Below are positions 52,136-61,514 of a stretch of 64,000 bases of DNA, piece after piece; the first letter of the stretch is position 1; each line of letters opens with the position of its first letter. A model generated the notes under the pieces. That model was not told the origin of the DNA. It saw only the letters and a list, made by a program, of their open reading frames with translations, and ran no database searches. This DNA comes from Filimonas lacunae (lineage in GTDB: Bacteria; Bacteroidota; Bacteroidia; Chitinophagales; Chitinophagaceae): contig NZ_AP017422.1 in NCBI RefSeq assembly GCF_002355595.1, positions 6,700,823-6,764,822 of the forward strand, written 5' to 3'. A program made the position numbers and the translations under genes.

Positions 52136-53365
52136 TTATAAATGGATACAGAAATTAGCACTGCTATACCGGGGCGACATGCTATACTCGTTCCCCTCTG
52201 CATACACACCTGTAAAAACAGAGTTCACGTATAGTTCAAACCGCTTCATCAGCAATACGCCTACCCTAAAATGACAGGAAGTCCAGTTACTACCTACCTT
52301 AAAATAGTCGTTGATCACTGTTGTTTCTAAACCGGTAGCTCTTTGATGCATTTCATTCTTTTTTAAAGAGATCAAATTATAAGCGCCTCCTATTCCTGCA
52401 TATATTTTACATTTTTCTCTACGGAAAACGTTGTACAACAGCGATAACGACAAACGGGTATCGCTTCCCTTTAGATAGTAGTCGTATTTAAAGTAATCAG
52501 CTGCATCACTCATGGTGCTGGTATAATTGTAAGGCAAATACGACACATCAAACCTGAACACCAGATCCTGCAAGCTTCTCACCGCATAGATATTCACACC
52601 CGCTTCTACCGTTCCTGTGGTATTGCGACTTAACTGCACATTACTCATCTTGCCCGCCATATTTATTTTACCACTCGCCAATCCCCCACCTATGAAAAAG
52701 CTAAACAGCCTTCCCCGGGGACGTTTATAAGCATACTGCAACTGATCATTGTTAATAGTGGCTATCACTTTTTTAATATCACGTTCCGCATACTCCGTTG
52801 ATTCAATCATCTCTTTTGCCCCTTCCGATGCAAAGCGGGTAGCCAATCCATTTAACTGATCTTTATAAATGGGCAATGTAACCACCTGTCCATTACTGTT
52901 CAATCCCATTTTATATTCCAGCAGTGTAAACACATCCGGATCGGCTTCGGTATAAAGATGTAATTTATCCTCATTCAATTCATACAAATTCAGCTTCTTA
53001 CCCAACAGTAAGGCTCTTAGCAATACCGTGTCTTTTTGTATCGCTTCCTGCTCTATCGGCAATAAGCTATTCATATCCACAGGACGTAAGTCTTTGGTGA
53101 CAATCGCCTTTTTGTAAATATCAAAACCGGTAATCTCCAGGTAATGCACATCGTTGACAGTATATGTCACTGACTTTCCTGTAGCAGAATCGCTATAAAA
53201 AGTGAATGATTTCGGATTTTTCCGCCAGGCTTTGTAGTTGATCCACCCATACAGGGTATCGCCATTGTTCAGCACCACCAGACCTTGCTTTTTTTGAATT
53301 TGGGCATAAGAAGTAGTAACCAAAAGCACGGCTATGAGCAAAAAGTAAAGCGTTTTAGTTTTCAT
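52136..53365 (-). CDS. Secreted protein with C-terminal outer-membrane beta-barrel-like region
   Basis: A 409-residue exported protein (signal peptide ending SYA-Q near residue 22). The N-terminal half has 'GLVVLNNGDTLYGWINYKAW', a common opening in Bacteroidota envelope proteins. The C-terminal half from about 215 alternates aromatic and hydrophobic residues in short strands ('LFSFFIGGGLASGKI', 'LVFRFDVSYLPYNY', 'TRLSLSLLYNVF', 'KIYAGIGGAYNLI') typical of an eight- to ten-stranded barrel, ending in a hydrophobic 'NFCIHL'. No function can be given. Confidence 0.82.
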   Translation of the reverse strand: MKTKTLYFLLIAVLLVTTSYAQIQKKQGLVVLNNGDTLYGWINYKAWRKNPKSFTFYSDSATGKSVTYTVNDVHYLEITGFDIYKKAIVTKDLRPVDMNSLLPIEQEAIQKDTVLLRALLLGKKLNLYELNEDKLHLYTEADPDVFTLLEYKMGLNSNGQVVTLPIYKDQLNGLATRFASEGAKEMIESTEYAERDIKKVIATINNDQLQYAYKRPRGRLFSFFIGGGLASGKINMAGKMSNVQLSRNTTGTVEAGVNIYAVRSLQDLVFRFDVSYLPYNYTSTMSDAADYFKYDYYLKGSDTRLSLSLLYNVFRREKCKIYAGIGGAYNLISLKKNEMHQRATGLETTVINDYFKVGSNWTSCHFRVGVLLMKRFELYVNSVFTGVYAEGNEYSMSPRYSSANFCIHL

Positions 53366-53674
53366 TGTATAGTTATTATAGAAATTATGGTTTAAGAACT
53401 TTTTATATCCTGTTAAGTAATTCAGACATTGTCTTTATCGTCTCTAACAATCAAAGCTGCACAGATTAGCCATGGCATTTACATTCAGAGATTTCATCGG
53501 GTGTTGCAGTGATGTTTTTTACAGAAGGTGCACATAGCAATAAAATAACAAAAAAGAAGTATTAATAATCAAACTTAGACAAGCTTCTACAGCAGCTCAT
53601 ACATTCGTTTATTTGACTGCTCATAAAAGAATAAGCAGTCAAGCTGTTACTATATTTATGCAACAGTTTGCACC
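53366..53674. other. Intergenic region, no gene found
   Basis: Lies between the barrel protein start and the SMC operon terminator. AT-rich. I see no ORF, tRNA or exact TAnnTTTG element for the leftward barrel gene. Confidence 0.5.
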
Positions 53675-53711
53675 AAGCACAAAGGGCCGCTGTCAGCGGC
53701 CCTTTGTGCTT
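53675..53711 (-). terminator. Strong stem-loop after the SMC operon
   Basis: 17-bp perfect arms (53675-53691 with 53695-53711; GC core GGGCCGCT/AGCGGCCC) and a 3-nt loop, 17 bp after the SMC-like stop codon. The T-run lies inside the stem (TTTGTGCTT), so it acts as a terminator or a 3'-end protecting hairpin. Confidence 0.8.
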
Positions 53712-53727
53712 ACAATGTATAGGTATA

Positions 53728-56700
53728 TTATTCAGCTACCTCTTCCATCTTTTCCTTCAGCTCTTTCAACGTCATATTATACATCTCGCTATGACGGTTG
53801 TTAATGCGCTGGGCAAGGTGTACGTGGGCAATGAACTCCTGTACTATCTGTATCTTATCACTTGGTGTTACTACCAGCAACTGCAGGTGCAGCTGCTTAC
53901 ACAGCTCCATCAGGTAAGTGGCTTTTTCTTCATCCTGGTTACTGAAGCTTTCATCTACTGCGATAAACCGCAGGCTTTTGCTGTTGCTGCCTTCGCGGGT
54001 AATACCAAACTGGTAAGCAATAGCACTACACAAAATGGTGTAGGTTAACTGCGCTTTTTCACCACCGGATAACTGGCCCATCTGGCGATAGGTTTTCTTG
54101 AGTTCATCCGTGTTGCGATACTTTTCATCGGCCCAGAATTCAAACCAGTTGCGCACATCCAATACACGGGCGCGATAGGTTTCGCTTTCGTCCAGGCTGG
54201 CTATTAACGGCTGCACTTTGCTGCGGAAATGCCAGGCCTTATCTTCAAAACTGTTCTGCTGCCAATTGGCCGATTGTGGCAAGGCTTCCAGCAACTTGTT
54301 ACGGAATTCTTTTACGGCCGTGTCGGTAACAGAGCGTTTGCCTAACTGTATATAGGTATCGGGCAGGCGGTTAAAGTTGATGCCCCCCAGGCTTTGATTG
54401 AGTTTAATGACGCTGTTGTTAATACTGCGCTCCCAGTTTTCCAGCTCTTCGCTTAGCTCGCCCATTTTATATACCATGGTTTCGTGCAGGTAGCGCTCGA
54501 AATCTTTTTTGAAGCGCGGCAGGTTTTCCGATTCCAGCTTATCCAACCACTCTACATATTCGTTGGTATAAGCCGCATCGTCGGGCAAACGTTGCACATC
54601 GCCATTCCAATCCGGGAAACGTTGTTGTAGCTCGGTGGAAGGGTTTTTAATACGGTTAATGCTTTTGTTCAGCAGCGTTTCTTCGCGGTACACAGCATCC
54701 TGCAACCTTTCCACACCCCCCTCTATCTGCTGGCGCAGGGCAGTAGATACCTGCTCAATAGTAGTGAGCGTAGGCACACCTATCTGCTCGGCATAGTGCT
54801 GCTGAAACTGTAGCAGTTTGTCTTTATCTTCTTCATTAATAAACTGCAATATCATGCGCAGGCCCTCCTGCTCTTCCTGCATGCGGGTGATGCTGTTTTG
54901 CACCGTTGCCCGTTCGCCCAGCAATTCTTCGCGCTGCATTTCCAGTCCCGCACGTTTCTGCTGCAACTCGTCCAGTTGTTTGGTTAATTCCTTTAACTGG
55001 TTATTGCTCTGGCTCAGTGATTTCATCTGCTCTTCTATCGTGCGGATGTTGCGTTGCAAAGCAGCCACATCTATTTCAGAAAAACCGCTGTGTTGCTGAA
55101 TACGGCTTAAGGCCAGCGCCTCTTTGTTCAGCTTATCCTTTTTGCGTTTACAACGTTGCAGGGTTTCTTCTGCCAGCGCAATAGTATCGGCCAGCTGGTT
55201 ACGCTTTTTAATCAGCGTTTCTTTTTTGCGTTCGTTGTTCCAACCCATTACATAACCACCGGCATCGTTGCGATGCGCACGATCGTCTTTTTCGTGACGG
55301 TCGCGGTTTTTAATCAGGCCGTATAACGTAATGGCCCTGTCGTAACGGTCCAGCGTTTTTTCATCATCCAGGCAGCTGTAAGCGAACTGTTGCACCACCT
55401 GTTGTTCTACCCAGGGAGATAAAGGATGATCGGGGTGGAAGTCCAGTTTGTAATACACCGTTCCGCTATCGGCATGCTGCTGTAAGGCGGTATCATTTAC
55501 GTGATAGTACACCAGCCTGCCCCGCAGGTTGGTATTGTTCACATACTTGTTTACTTTTTTATAGTGTTTGGCAGGCACCAGCATACGCAGGGCAAAGCCG
55601 TGTAACAGCTTTTCCAGTGCAGGCTGCCAGGCCAGTTCATCCGATTTTACCTGCATCAGCTCACCCGCAAAAGGCAGTTCGGTAGTATCTATTTTCAGGG
55701 CATCGCACAAATCCCTACGGGTCTGTATCAGGTTACCCGGTATGTTGTTCCTGCTATGCAGCAACACGTTCAGTTCAGACTCTATCTGTTCTTTTTCCTG
55801 TGTGCCCTTGGTAGAAGCACTACGGCTGTCAAACTCGTCATCTTCGTTTAAACGGGTTTCGCGTTCAATACGCAGGCTGGCTTTATGTGCTTCTGTTTTT
55901 ACGCGTTTGTAACTGGCTTCATCTGCAATATTGGTTTCTGCAATATGCAGCGTATCGCACCAATCGCTGAACTGTGTTAAAGATGTTTCGGCATGTTTTA
56001 ATTTATCCCGCGTATCCTCCAGGTCTTTCTCCAGCTGTTGTAAACGCTGACCGGCTTTGTTCTGATCAATCTGGTTGCGGGTTACGCGCTCTTCTTCAAT
56101 CAGATCATCCACTTCTTTTTTAGCGCCTTCCAGTCGTTGCTGTAGCTCGGACAAAGTGGTTTGTGATTGCAGCACCACTTCCTGCAACAAATGATGTTTG
56201 GTATAGCGGTTCCAGATAGTAGCGGTTTCGGCCTGTTGCTTTAAATGCTGTAGCTGCTGCTGGTTTTGCTGGTGGCTGGTGTATAGCTGTCCCAGCGGTT
56301 GCAACAGTTTTATCTGCTCTTCTACTTTTTCAATATTGCGTTGCGCTTCCAGCAAGGTGCCCAGGTGCTTTTTCAGATCGAGAAACTGCTCTTCCATATT
56401 ACGCGGTTCCAGCATGTGCATCCGGATAAACTCATCCAGGTTGCCCAATACTTTAATACCCACGGTTTGGTTAAACAGGCTCAGGGCCTGCAAACTTTGC
56501 ATACCCAGCACTTCTGTTAAACGCTGTGCATAACCGCTGGCTGCGGAAAACCATTCCACCTGGCGGCGTGTGCCTTTGTTGTATTGTTTATCTATACGGC
56601 GTTTCCAATCGCCTGCCAGATCAAAAGGTTTGAAATCGCCTTCAATGCTTAACGCTTTATGCGCCACACCAAACATGCGCTTCATATCGCCGTTGCTGAA

Positions 56701-57120
56701 ATAACGCACCTGGAACAGGGTTACCAGTTGCTGCGCTTCGTTGGCAAAATGTGCCAGTAGTATGCTATACGCTTCTTCCTTGCTTTCGCGCAGGTATAAG
56801 GTTTTGGTAGTGTTGGTACTTTCGCTGTTGATGGTACCATAGCCACCTAATACATAGGTTTCTTCGGTACGGTCGCCTTTTTTTTCACTACCGGACGACT
56901 GGTTATAAAAACGGTATTTTTTTTCCGGAACAATGAGGGTAAGCAGCGCATCCACAAACGTGGTTTTACCGCTACCGTTGGATCCTGTAAGCAAAGAAGT
57001 TTCGCCACCCGGACGGATGCTATGTATCACCCCATCGAAAGTGCCCCAGTTAAACACTTCCATGTACTGAAGGCGGAAACCGGATTTATGACTGTCGGTG
57101 CTGAATACGTTTAGCTGCAT
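53728..57120 (-). CDS. mksB: SMC-like ATPase of the MksB/JetC (MukB-like) family
   Basis: A 1130-residue condensin-type ATPase. Walker A GSNGSGKT at 46-53 opens the N-terminal half-head. Long coiled coils (about 240-480 and 620-760, Gln/Glu/Lys/Leu rich) flank a hinge-like middle. The C-terminal head has LSGGEKAQLTYTIL (signature, from 1017) and Walker B 'LRFIAVDESF' (D1056-E1057). It should form a ring with the kleisin and KITE subunits encoded just upstream and act on DNA topology. Its start overlaps the DUF4194 gene by 35 bp. Same family as JetC of the Wadjet plasmid-defence system. Confidence 0.93.
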   Translation of the reverse strand: MQLNVFSTDSHKSGFRLQYMEVFNWGTFDGVIHSIRPGGETSLLTGSNGSGKTTFVDALLTLIVPEKKYRFYNQSSGSEKKGDRTEETYVLGGYGTINSESTNTTKTLYLRESKEEAYSILLAHFANEAQQLVTLFQVRYFSNGDMKRMFGVAHKALSIEGDFKPFDLAGDWKRRIDKQYNKGTRRQVEWFSAASGYAQRLTEVLGMQSLQALSLFNQTVGIKVLGNLDEFIRMHMLEPRNMEEQFLDLKKHLGTLLEAQRNIEKVEEQIKLLQPLGQLYTSHQQNQQQLQHLKQQAETATIWNRYTKHHLLQEVVLQSQTTLSELQQRLEGAKKEVDDLIEEERVTRNQIDQNKAGQRLQQLEKDLEDTRDKLKHAETSLTQFSDWCDTLHIAETNIADEASYKRVKTEAHKASLRIERETRLNEDDEFDSRSASTKGTQEKEQIESELNVLLHSRNNIPGNLIQTRRDLCDALKIDTTELPFAGELMQVKSDELAWQPALEKLLHGFALRMLVPAKHYKKVNKYVNNTNLRGRLVYYHVNDTALQQHADSGTVYYKLDFHPDHPLSPWVEQQVVQQFAYSCLDDEKTLDRYDRAITLYGLIKNRDRHEKDDRAHRNDAGGYVMGWNNERKKETLIKKRNQLADTIALAEETLQRCKRKKDKLNKEALALSRIQQHSGFSEIDVAALQRNIRTIEEQMKSLSQSNNQLKELTKQLDELQQKRAGLEMQREELLGERATVQNSITRMQEEQEGLRMILQFINEEDKDKLLQFQQHYAEQIGVPTLTTIEQVSTALRQQIEGGVERLQDAVYREETLLNKSINRIKNPSTELQQRFPDWNGDVQRLPDDAAYTNEYVEWLDKLESENLPRFKKDFERYLHETMVYKMGELSEELENWERSINNSVIKLNQSLGGINFNRLPDTYIQLGKRSVTDTAVKEFRNKLLEALPQSANWQQNSFEDKAWHFRSKVQPLIASLDESETYRARVLDVRNWFEFWADEKYRNTDELKKTYRQMGQLSGGEKAQLTYTILCSAIAYQFGITREGSNSKSLRFIAVDESFSNQDEEKATYLMELCKQLHLQLLVVTPSDKIQIVQEFIAHVHLAQRINNRHSEMYNMTLKELKEKMEEVAE

Positions 57121-57688
57121 GTTCGCTCAATTGTTGCTTAAACTGATCTAATATTTCGCCATCCACCCTGGCTTTGATAATCTTTTTAATGCGGAATTTC
57201 TGTTCATCCGCAATATCGTTGTTCTCTATCCTGTCCAGGAATCCGTTTTCCTCGGCACGATCAATCAACCTGTCCAGTTCTTTCACAAACTTTACACGGC
57301 TGGCGTTTTCTTTAAAGAACAACTCCCCATATTCTTTTATCTCCCGGCGCTTTTTAATCAGCTCGCGGTTGGTTACTTCTCCTACTTCAAACTCAGCCAT
57401 CATATCGCGCAGCAATACCAGCAGCACGCTTTCATCGTAAGTAAGCGGACGGCGCTGCATCCAGCTCACCGTAGCCTCATCTTCCTCCGAGCTGGTATGA
57501 CGCAGGTAGGCATAGCCATCATCTTCATCCAGCACCAGGGTTAAACCCAGCTGCTGCACAAAGCGGGTAAGTTCTGTTTTGTATTGTAACAGTCTTTCCC
57601 AGGCCGATTTTTCCACATACTCCACCGGCCCCTTTAATAGCTTAATGAATACCGGTGTGTAGGGTAATATTTTATCAGGAATATTCAT
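57086..57688 (-). CDS. mksE: DUF4194 protein, MksE/JetB-like (KITE subunit)
   Basis: A 200-residue cytoplasmic protein with tandem winged-helix character. DUF4194 features include 'YEVEKSA'-like helices, 'ATVSWMQRRPLTYDESVLLVLLRDMMAEFE' in contiguous motifs, and 'GFLDRIENNDIADEQKFRIKKII'. MukE/MksE-type subunits bridge the kleisin and DNA. It sits 6 bp after the DUF3375 gene and overlaps the SMC gene, so the three are translated together. Confidence 0.9.
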   Translation of the reverse strand: MNIPDKILPYTPVFIKLLKGPVEYVEKSAWERLLQYKTELTRFVQQLGLTLVLDEDDGYAYLRHTSSEEDEATVSWMQRRPLTYDESVLLVLLRDMMAEFEVGEVTNRELIKKRREIKEYGELFFKENASRVKFVKELDRLIDRAEENGFLDRIENNDIADEQKFRIKKIIKARVDGEILDQFKQQLSEHAAKRIQHRQS

Positions 57689-57694
57689 TCGTTA

Positions 57695-59164
57695 TTATTT
57701 GCTGAACAACAGGTAAGGCACCTCTATAAACTTGGTTTGCTGTTCATTTACTGGTATATGTTCGGTAATATTTTTCATAATCTGTACGCGGCTGCCTTTA
57801 TCGCGTAAGAAGCTGTAATAGGCTACAATTTCCGCTACCCCGTTTTCCAGCCCTGTGGTTTCGATAATCTCTTTCAAGGTGGCAGTGTCCCGCTTTTTCA
57901 AAATGGTTTCCACATGGCCCCACAGCTTTTTCTTATCAATAAAGCTGGTATTGAGTAAGCGGTTGAAACGCTCCATGTCGCCAATTTTTTCCTCGCTGGC
58001 CAAAGGCTGCTTCAAGGTACCTGCCACTTTCTTTTGTTCGGTGGTGAGCTTGCGATCCATAGCCAGTTTTATTTCCACCGGCTGATCCAGCATAATACCT
58101 GCCTGCACCGGCTCTTCGTCATCCATTAGCTCAAACACCAGTTCTTTAATGTTACTGATCTGCTGACGCAGGCGGCGGTGGTAAGCAATTTCTTTTTCGG
58201 TGATGATACGGCTTAGTTTCTCCGCCATCCGGTCGTTGGCATCATATACCGCACGGCCCTGTTGTAATAACAGCGATTTAATGTTTTGCAGAAAATCGTG
58301 ATCGGCGTTTATCTCCCGCTCGCTCAGCAACTGCATCAGCTCGTCGGTAAGACTACGCCAGTCGTCCTGACCGGCACGGGATATCAGGAAGTCGTAAAAC
58401 GCATAGAAGCTTTTGCCCTGGTCACTGTTACGCAGTGAATCGTACGATTCAAAAGCATAGCCGATAATAGCGCCCTTATTCAATTCTGCACGGGTGTGCT
58501 GCTCTACGATGTTGCGGTGTATTTGTTTGAAGTTGTCTTCCACCTCACGGAAATCACTGATGAGTTCATAGCACAAACGGGTGAACAGCTCCAATCTTTC
58601 CTGTACCTGGGCGTTGCTGTATACCTCTACCGGCGCCCCCATTTCCAGGGCTTTGATCTCTTTGTCAATTTCGGCCCGTCTGTTTTTCAGTTCTTCCAAA
58701 CGCACTACGCGGTCGTCTTCTGTTTTTTCCACCATATCGCGCAGGGAAGAAAACAGCATTTTAAACCGGCTTTCGGTGCCCACAAACTGGCGCTTTTGTA
58801 AACTTTGCAGCCATTGGAACAGCTTTTCGGTATGGGCGCTCAGTTGGTAAATGACTTCGCCTTCGGGCCCGGGCAGATCCTGTAACAGTCTCTTTTGCAC
58901 CCAGTTGAGCAGATATTTACGGGCGCGGCTTTCTTCATCTTCGCCAAATTCAATCCGCGCTTCCTCCATCACCTCCGTACCATCGGCATGCGTAGCCAGC
59001 GTATCCACCAGCAGACTCACCAGTTGCGGCTCCTGGATAGAGAAGATATTGGCTTCTTTAAACACCTCGTACAAAAAAGGCAGTACCCAATGCGCATTTC
59101 GCATGCGCAGCATTTGCACTGCAGGAGAATTTTCGATAATAAATGCGATATCTGAACCTGGCAT
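57695..59164 (-). CDS. mksF: DUF3375 protein, MksF/JetA-like (kleisin)
   Basis: A 489-residue cytoplasmic protein starting MPGSDIAFIIENSPAVQMLRMRNA, with the N-terminal winged-helix region typical of DUF3375 ('WVLPFLYEVFKEANIFSIQE'). Helical and coiled segments fill the middle ('DRVVRLEELKNRRAEIDKEIKALEMG'), and a C-terminal winged-helix part ends 'IEVPYLLFSK'. Kleisins join the SMC heads. First gene of the SMC operon; the CorA gene lies 61 bp upstream on the same strand with no terminator seen between, so read-through is possible. Confidence 0.9.
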   Translation of the reverse strand: MPGSDIAFIIENSPAVQMLRMRNAHWVLPFLYEVFKEANIFSIQEPQLVSLLVDTLATHADGTEVMEEARIEFGEDEESRARKYLLNWVQKRLLQDLPGPEGEVIYQLSAHTEKLFQWLQSLQKRQFVGTESRFKMLFSSLRDMVEKTEDDRVVRLEELKNRRAEIDKEIKALEMGAPVEVYSNAQVQERLELFTRLCYELISDFREVEDNFKQIHRNIVEQHTRAELNKGAIIGYAFESYDSLRNSDQGKSFYAFYDFLISRAGQDDWRSLTDELMQLLSEREINADHDFLQNIKSLLLQQGRAVYDANDRMAEKLSRIITEKEIAYHRRLRQQISNIKELVFELMDDEEPVQAGIMLDQPVEIKLAMDRKLTTEQKKVAGTLKQPLASEEKIGDMERFNRLLNTSFIDKKKLWGHVETILKKRDTATLKEIIETTGLENGVAEIVAYYSFLRDKGSRVQIMKNITEHIPVNEQQTKFIEVPYLLFSK

Positions 59165-59225
59165 AAGTATTACAAGCTACGGAAAAAGGGGAATGAAGGT
59201 AATGTATTTGCCTTTTCCACTGCAA

Positions 59226-60173
59226 TTATAACCACTTTCTACGCCGGAACCAGATATAAATACACAGCGTAATAACCCCCATCAGCACCAGCGAACCAGG
59301 ATAGCCCCAGGCCCAATCCAATTCGGGCATATGCTTGAAATTCATGCCATAAATACCCACAATAAAGGTGAGCGGCATGAAAAACACCGAGAAAATGGTG
59401 AGAATACGGATAGTTTCGTTCGTTTTTTGGGAGGAAATATTGAAATAAATGTTCAGCAGGTGGTTGGTGTTTTCGGTGAGGGAATCGAAAATAGCCTGCT
59501 GCTTAATATGCAGATCGCGTAAATCGCGGGTGTATACATTGGAATGGTTGGGTGGATCTATTTTATCTACCATATCAAAACTCATGGTCATCAGGCGGCG
59601 AAAAACATCCGCCTTCCGTTTCAGGTAATACAGCCCTTTTAAAATAGGAGCTTTGCGGTTTTTCAGAAACACCTGTTTTTCGTAAAACTCAATTTCATCG
59701 GTCAGCTCCCCGGCCGGCTGGTTAAACGACTTCAGGCCTGCTTTTATCAGTTCTATCAGCACATGTTCCGTTTTTTTACAAACCCCTTCTTTTACCACAC
59801 CATTACTGATGTTTTCAATTTCTTTCCACGGATTTTTGTGAATGGTAATAATATGGGAATCAGCCATAAAAATGGCTATTTTATTGGTCAGTTCTTTTAC
59901 CGTATCGGCTACTTTACTGTCTTGCGGATCGTATACCCGTAATATTACAAATGTGTATTCCTGCAAACGCTCGTATTTAGGCAGGTGGTCATTTTCCAGA
60001 GAATCCTTTATCGAAGCTTCATGCAGACCGTATTCTTTGGCCACACGCATAATTTCAGACTCATCCGCCCCGTTAATATTAATCCATTCAAAGGGCAAAC
60101 CGTTTTTTTCGGCCAGTTTTTGTATCATAGAAGTTGTTGCTGTACCCGGTAGGTAATTCAACTGCTGTGCCAA
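59226..60173 (-). CDS. corA: CorA-family divalent cation transporter
   Basis: A 315-residue protein with a large cytoplasmic N-terminal domain (about 1-250), two C-terminal membrane helices and the signature YGMNF (Y275-G276-M277-N278) at the end of the first helix, followed by 'KHMPEL' and a basic tail RRRKWL. It transports Mg2+ (also Co2+/Ni2+) as a pentamer. The gene is upstream of the SMC operon on the same strand. Confidence 0.95.
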   Translation of the reverse strand: MAQQLNYLPGTATTSMIQKLAEKNGLPFEWININGADESEIMRVAKEYGLHEASIKDSLENDHLPKYERLQEYTFVILRVYDPQDSKVADTVKELTNKIAIFMADSHIITIHKNPWKEIENISNGVVKEGVCKKTEHVLIELIKAGLKSFNQPAGELTDEIEFYEKQVFLKNRKAPILKGLYYLKRKADVFRRLMTMSFDMVDKIDPPNHSNVYTRDLRDLHIKQQAIFDSLTENTNHLLNIYFNISSQKTNETIRILTIFSVFFMPLTFIVGIYGMNFKHMPELDWAWGYPGSLVLMGVITLCIYIWFRRRKWL

Positions 60174-60198
60174 TTGGTAGCATACACCTTCCGGAAAT

Positions 60199-60246
60199 AA
60201 AAAGCCCCCGGACCTATCAGCAGGGTTGCTGTAGTGCCGAAGGGCT
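60199..60246 (-). terminator. Terminator after the GH27 gene
   Basis: An interrupted stem (AGCCCCCGG at 60203-60211 with CCGAAGGGCT at 60237-60246) enclosing a smaller CAGCA/TGCTG hairpin. On the minus strand it runs into TTTTTATTT, 20 bp after the GH27 stop. Confidence 0.65.
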
Positions 60247-60265
60247 GTAAACAGTTATAGTAACA

Positions 60266-61495
60266 CTACTTCATTTTCACCAACCGCAGCATCAGCACAT
60301 CATGCGCTGGCACTACGGCCTGTAATGGCGTGTTGGTGGTAGTGGCCTTCTTGTTTTCCCATACGTTTTGTACGGAATATTTCTCTTGGGTGGGGTTGAA
60401 GTCCCTGTGTGATAAAGTATCGGTAACAATGGTCCAGTTGTGATTCAACGCAACCGGCTTGCTGCTTCTGTTCAAAAAACAAACCGCCCAAGCACCATCT
60501 GCCAATGGTTTGTACCAGGTATCCACGCTGTCTTTAGCGGTGTGTTTAAAACCTTGTATGCCTAGTGTGTCCTGGTTGATAGCCAGTGCCTGTTTGTTGG
60601 TAAGGATAGCCAGTGTTTGTGGGGTCATGTTTTTTAAATCGTTGCCGGAAATCAGCGGGGCGGCCAGCATACACCACATGGAGAAATGTGCGCGGTCTTC
60701 GTTTGCGGGCATACCATTGCCTACTTCCAGCATATCGGGATCGTTCCAATGGCCCGGGCCGGCGTACTTGCGTAAGCCTTCCTGTTTGTCGAGAATGGCC
60801 ATTACGCCAAACGATTTCCAGGTGCCGTGGTCTTCTATGCAATCAAAGCAATTGTAAATATCACCGGTGGTGCGCCACAGGTGGCCTACGTTCTGGCCCC
60901 AGGCCCACGGAGTATCGTTGCCCCATTCGCAGATGCTTAAAACAATCGGGCGGCCTGCTTTGCGCAGGGCCGCAGTGATGGTTTTATAAGCGCCTTCTGC
61001 TTTTAAGCCTTCGGTATTGCACCAGTCGTATTTTAAATAATCTACGCCCCACGAAGCATACGTCAATGCATCCTGGAACTCGTAACCACGGCTACCCGGC
61101 CGGCCACCGCAGGTTTGGGAACCGGCATCGGAGTAGATGCCCAGCTTCAGACCTTTGGAATGGATGTAATCGGCTAAGGCTTTCATGCCGGAAGGAAAAC
61201 GTTTGGTATCGGGATGAATAAAACCCAGGCTATCCCTATCGCCATGCCAGCAGTCGTCGATATTGATGTAAGTGTAGCCAGCGTCGCGCATACCTGTGGT
61301 AACCATGGCATCGGCCATTTGTTTAATCAGCGCTTCGCTTACGTTACAGGCAAATTTGTTCCAACTGTTCCAGCCCATAGGCGGGGTAGCGGCCAGGCCA
61401 GGATACTTGGTATAATTTTGTACATAGTTGTTGCCCTGTGCAAAAACAGTCACTGCCAGCGTGATGGCCGCCAGTGAAGAAATCAGTTTTTTCAT
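60266..61495 (-). CDS. Secreted glycoside hydrolase family 27 alpha-galactosidase-like enzyme
   Basis: The ATG at 61495 (MKKLISSLAAITLAVTVFA) gives 409 residues with a signal peptide; the longer frame has no such signal. The family landmarks are 'GWNSWNKFACNVSE', 'INIDDCWH', the nucleophile in 'DYLKYDWCN' (D157) and the likely acid/base D212 in 'WRTTGDIYNC'. GH27 removes alpha-1,6-galactose from galactomannan and galacto-oligosaccharides. It is 19 bp after the GH3 gene, in one operon with it. Confidence 0.93.
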   Translation of the reverse strand: MKKLISSLAAITLAVTVFAQGNNYVQNYTKYPGLAATPPMGWNSWNKFACNVSEALIKQMADAMVTTGMRDAGYTYINIDDCWHGDRDSLGFIHPDTKRFPSGMKALADYIHSKGLKLGIYSDAGSQTCGGRPGSRGYEFQDALTYASWGVDYLKYDWCNTEGLKAEGAYKTITAALRKAGRPIVLSICEWGNDTPWAWGQNVGHLWRTTGDIYNCFDCIEDHGTWKSFGVMAILDKQEGLRKYAGPGHWNDPDMLEVGNGMPANEDRAHFSMWCMLAAPLISGNDLKNMTPQTLAILTNKQALAINQDTLGIQGFKHTAKDSVDTWYKPLADGAWAVCFLNRSSKPVALNHNWTIVTDTLSHRDFNPTQEKYSVQNVWENKKATTTNTPLQAVVPAHDVLMLRLVKMK

Positions 61496-61514
61496 TATTG
61501 TTGGTACTATAGCG

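Noticed and set aside
53728-59164. Complete Wadjet JetABCD system
   Set aside because: No JetD-like (DUF3322/DUF2220) gene on either side; the neighbours are a barrel protein and CorA.
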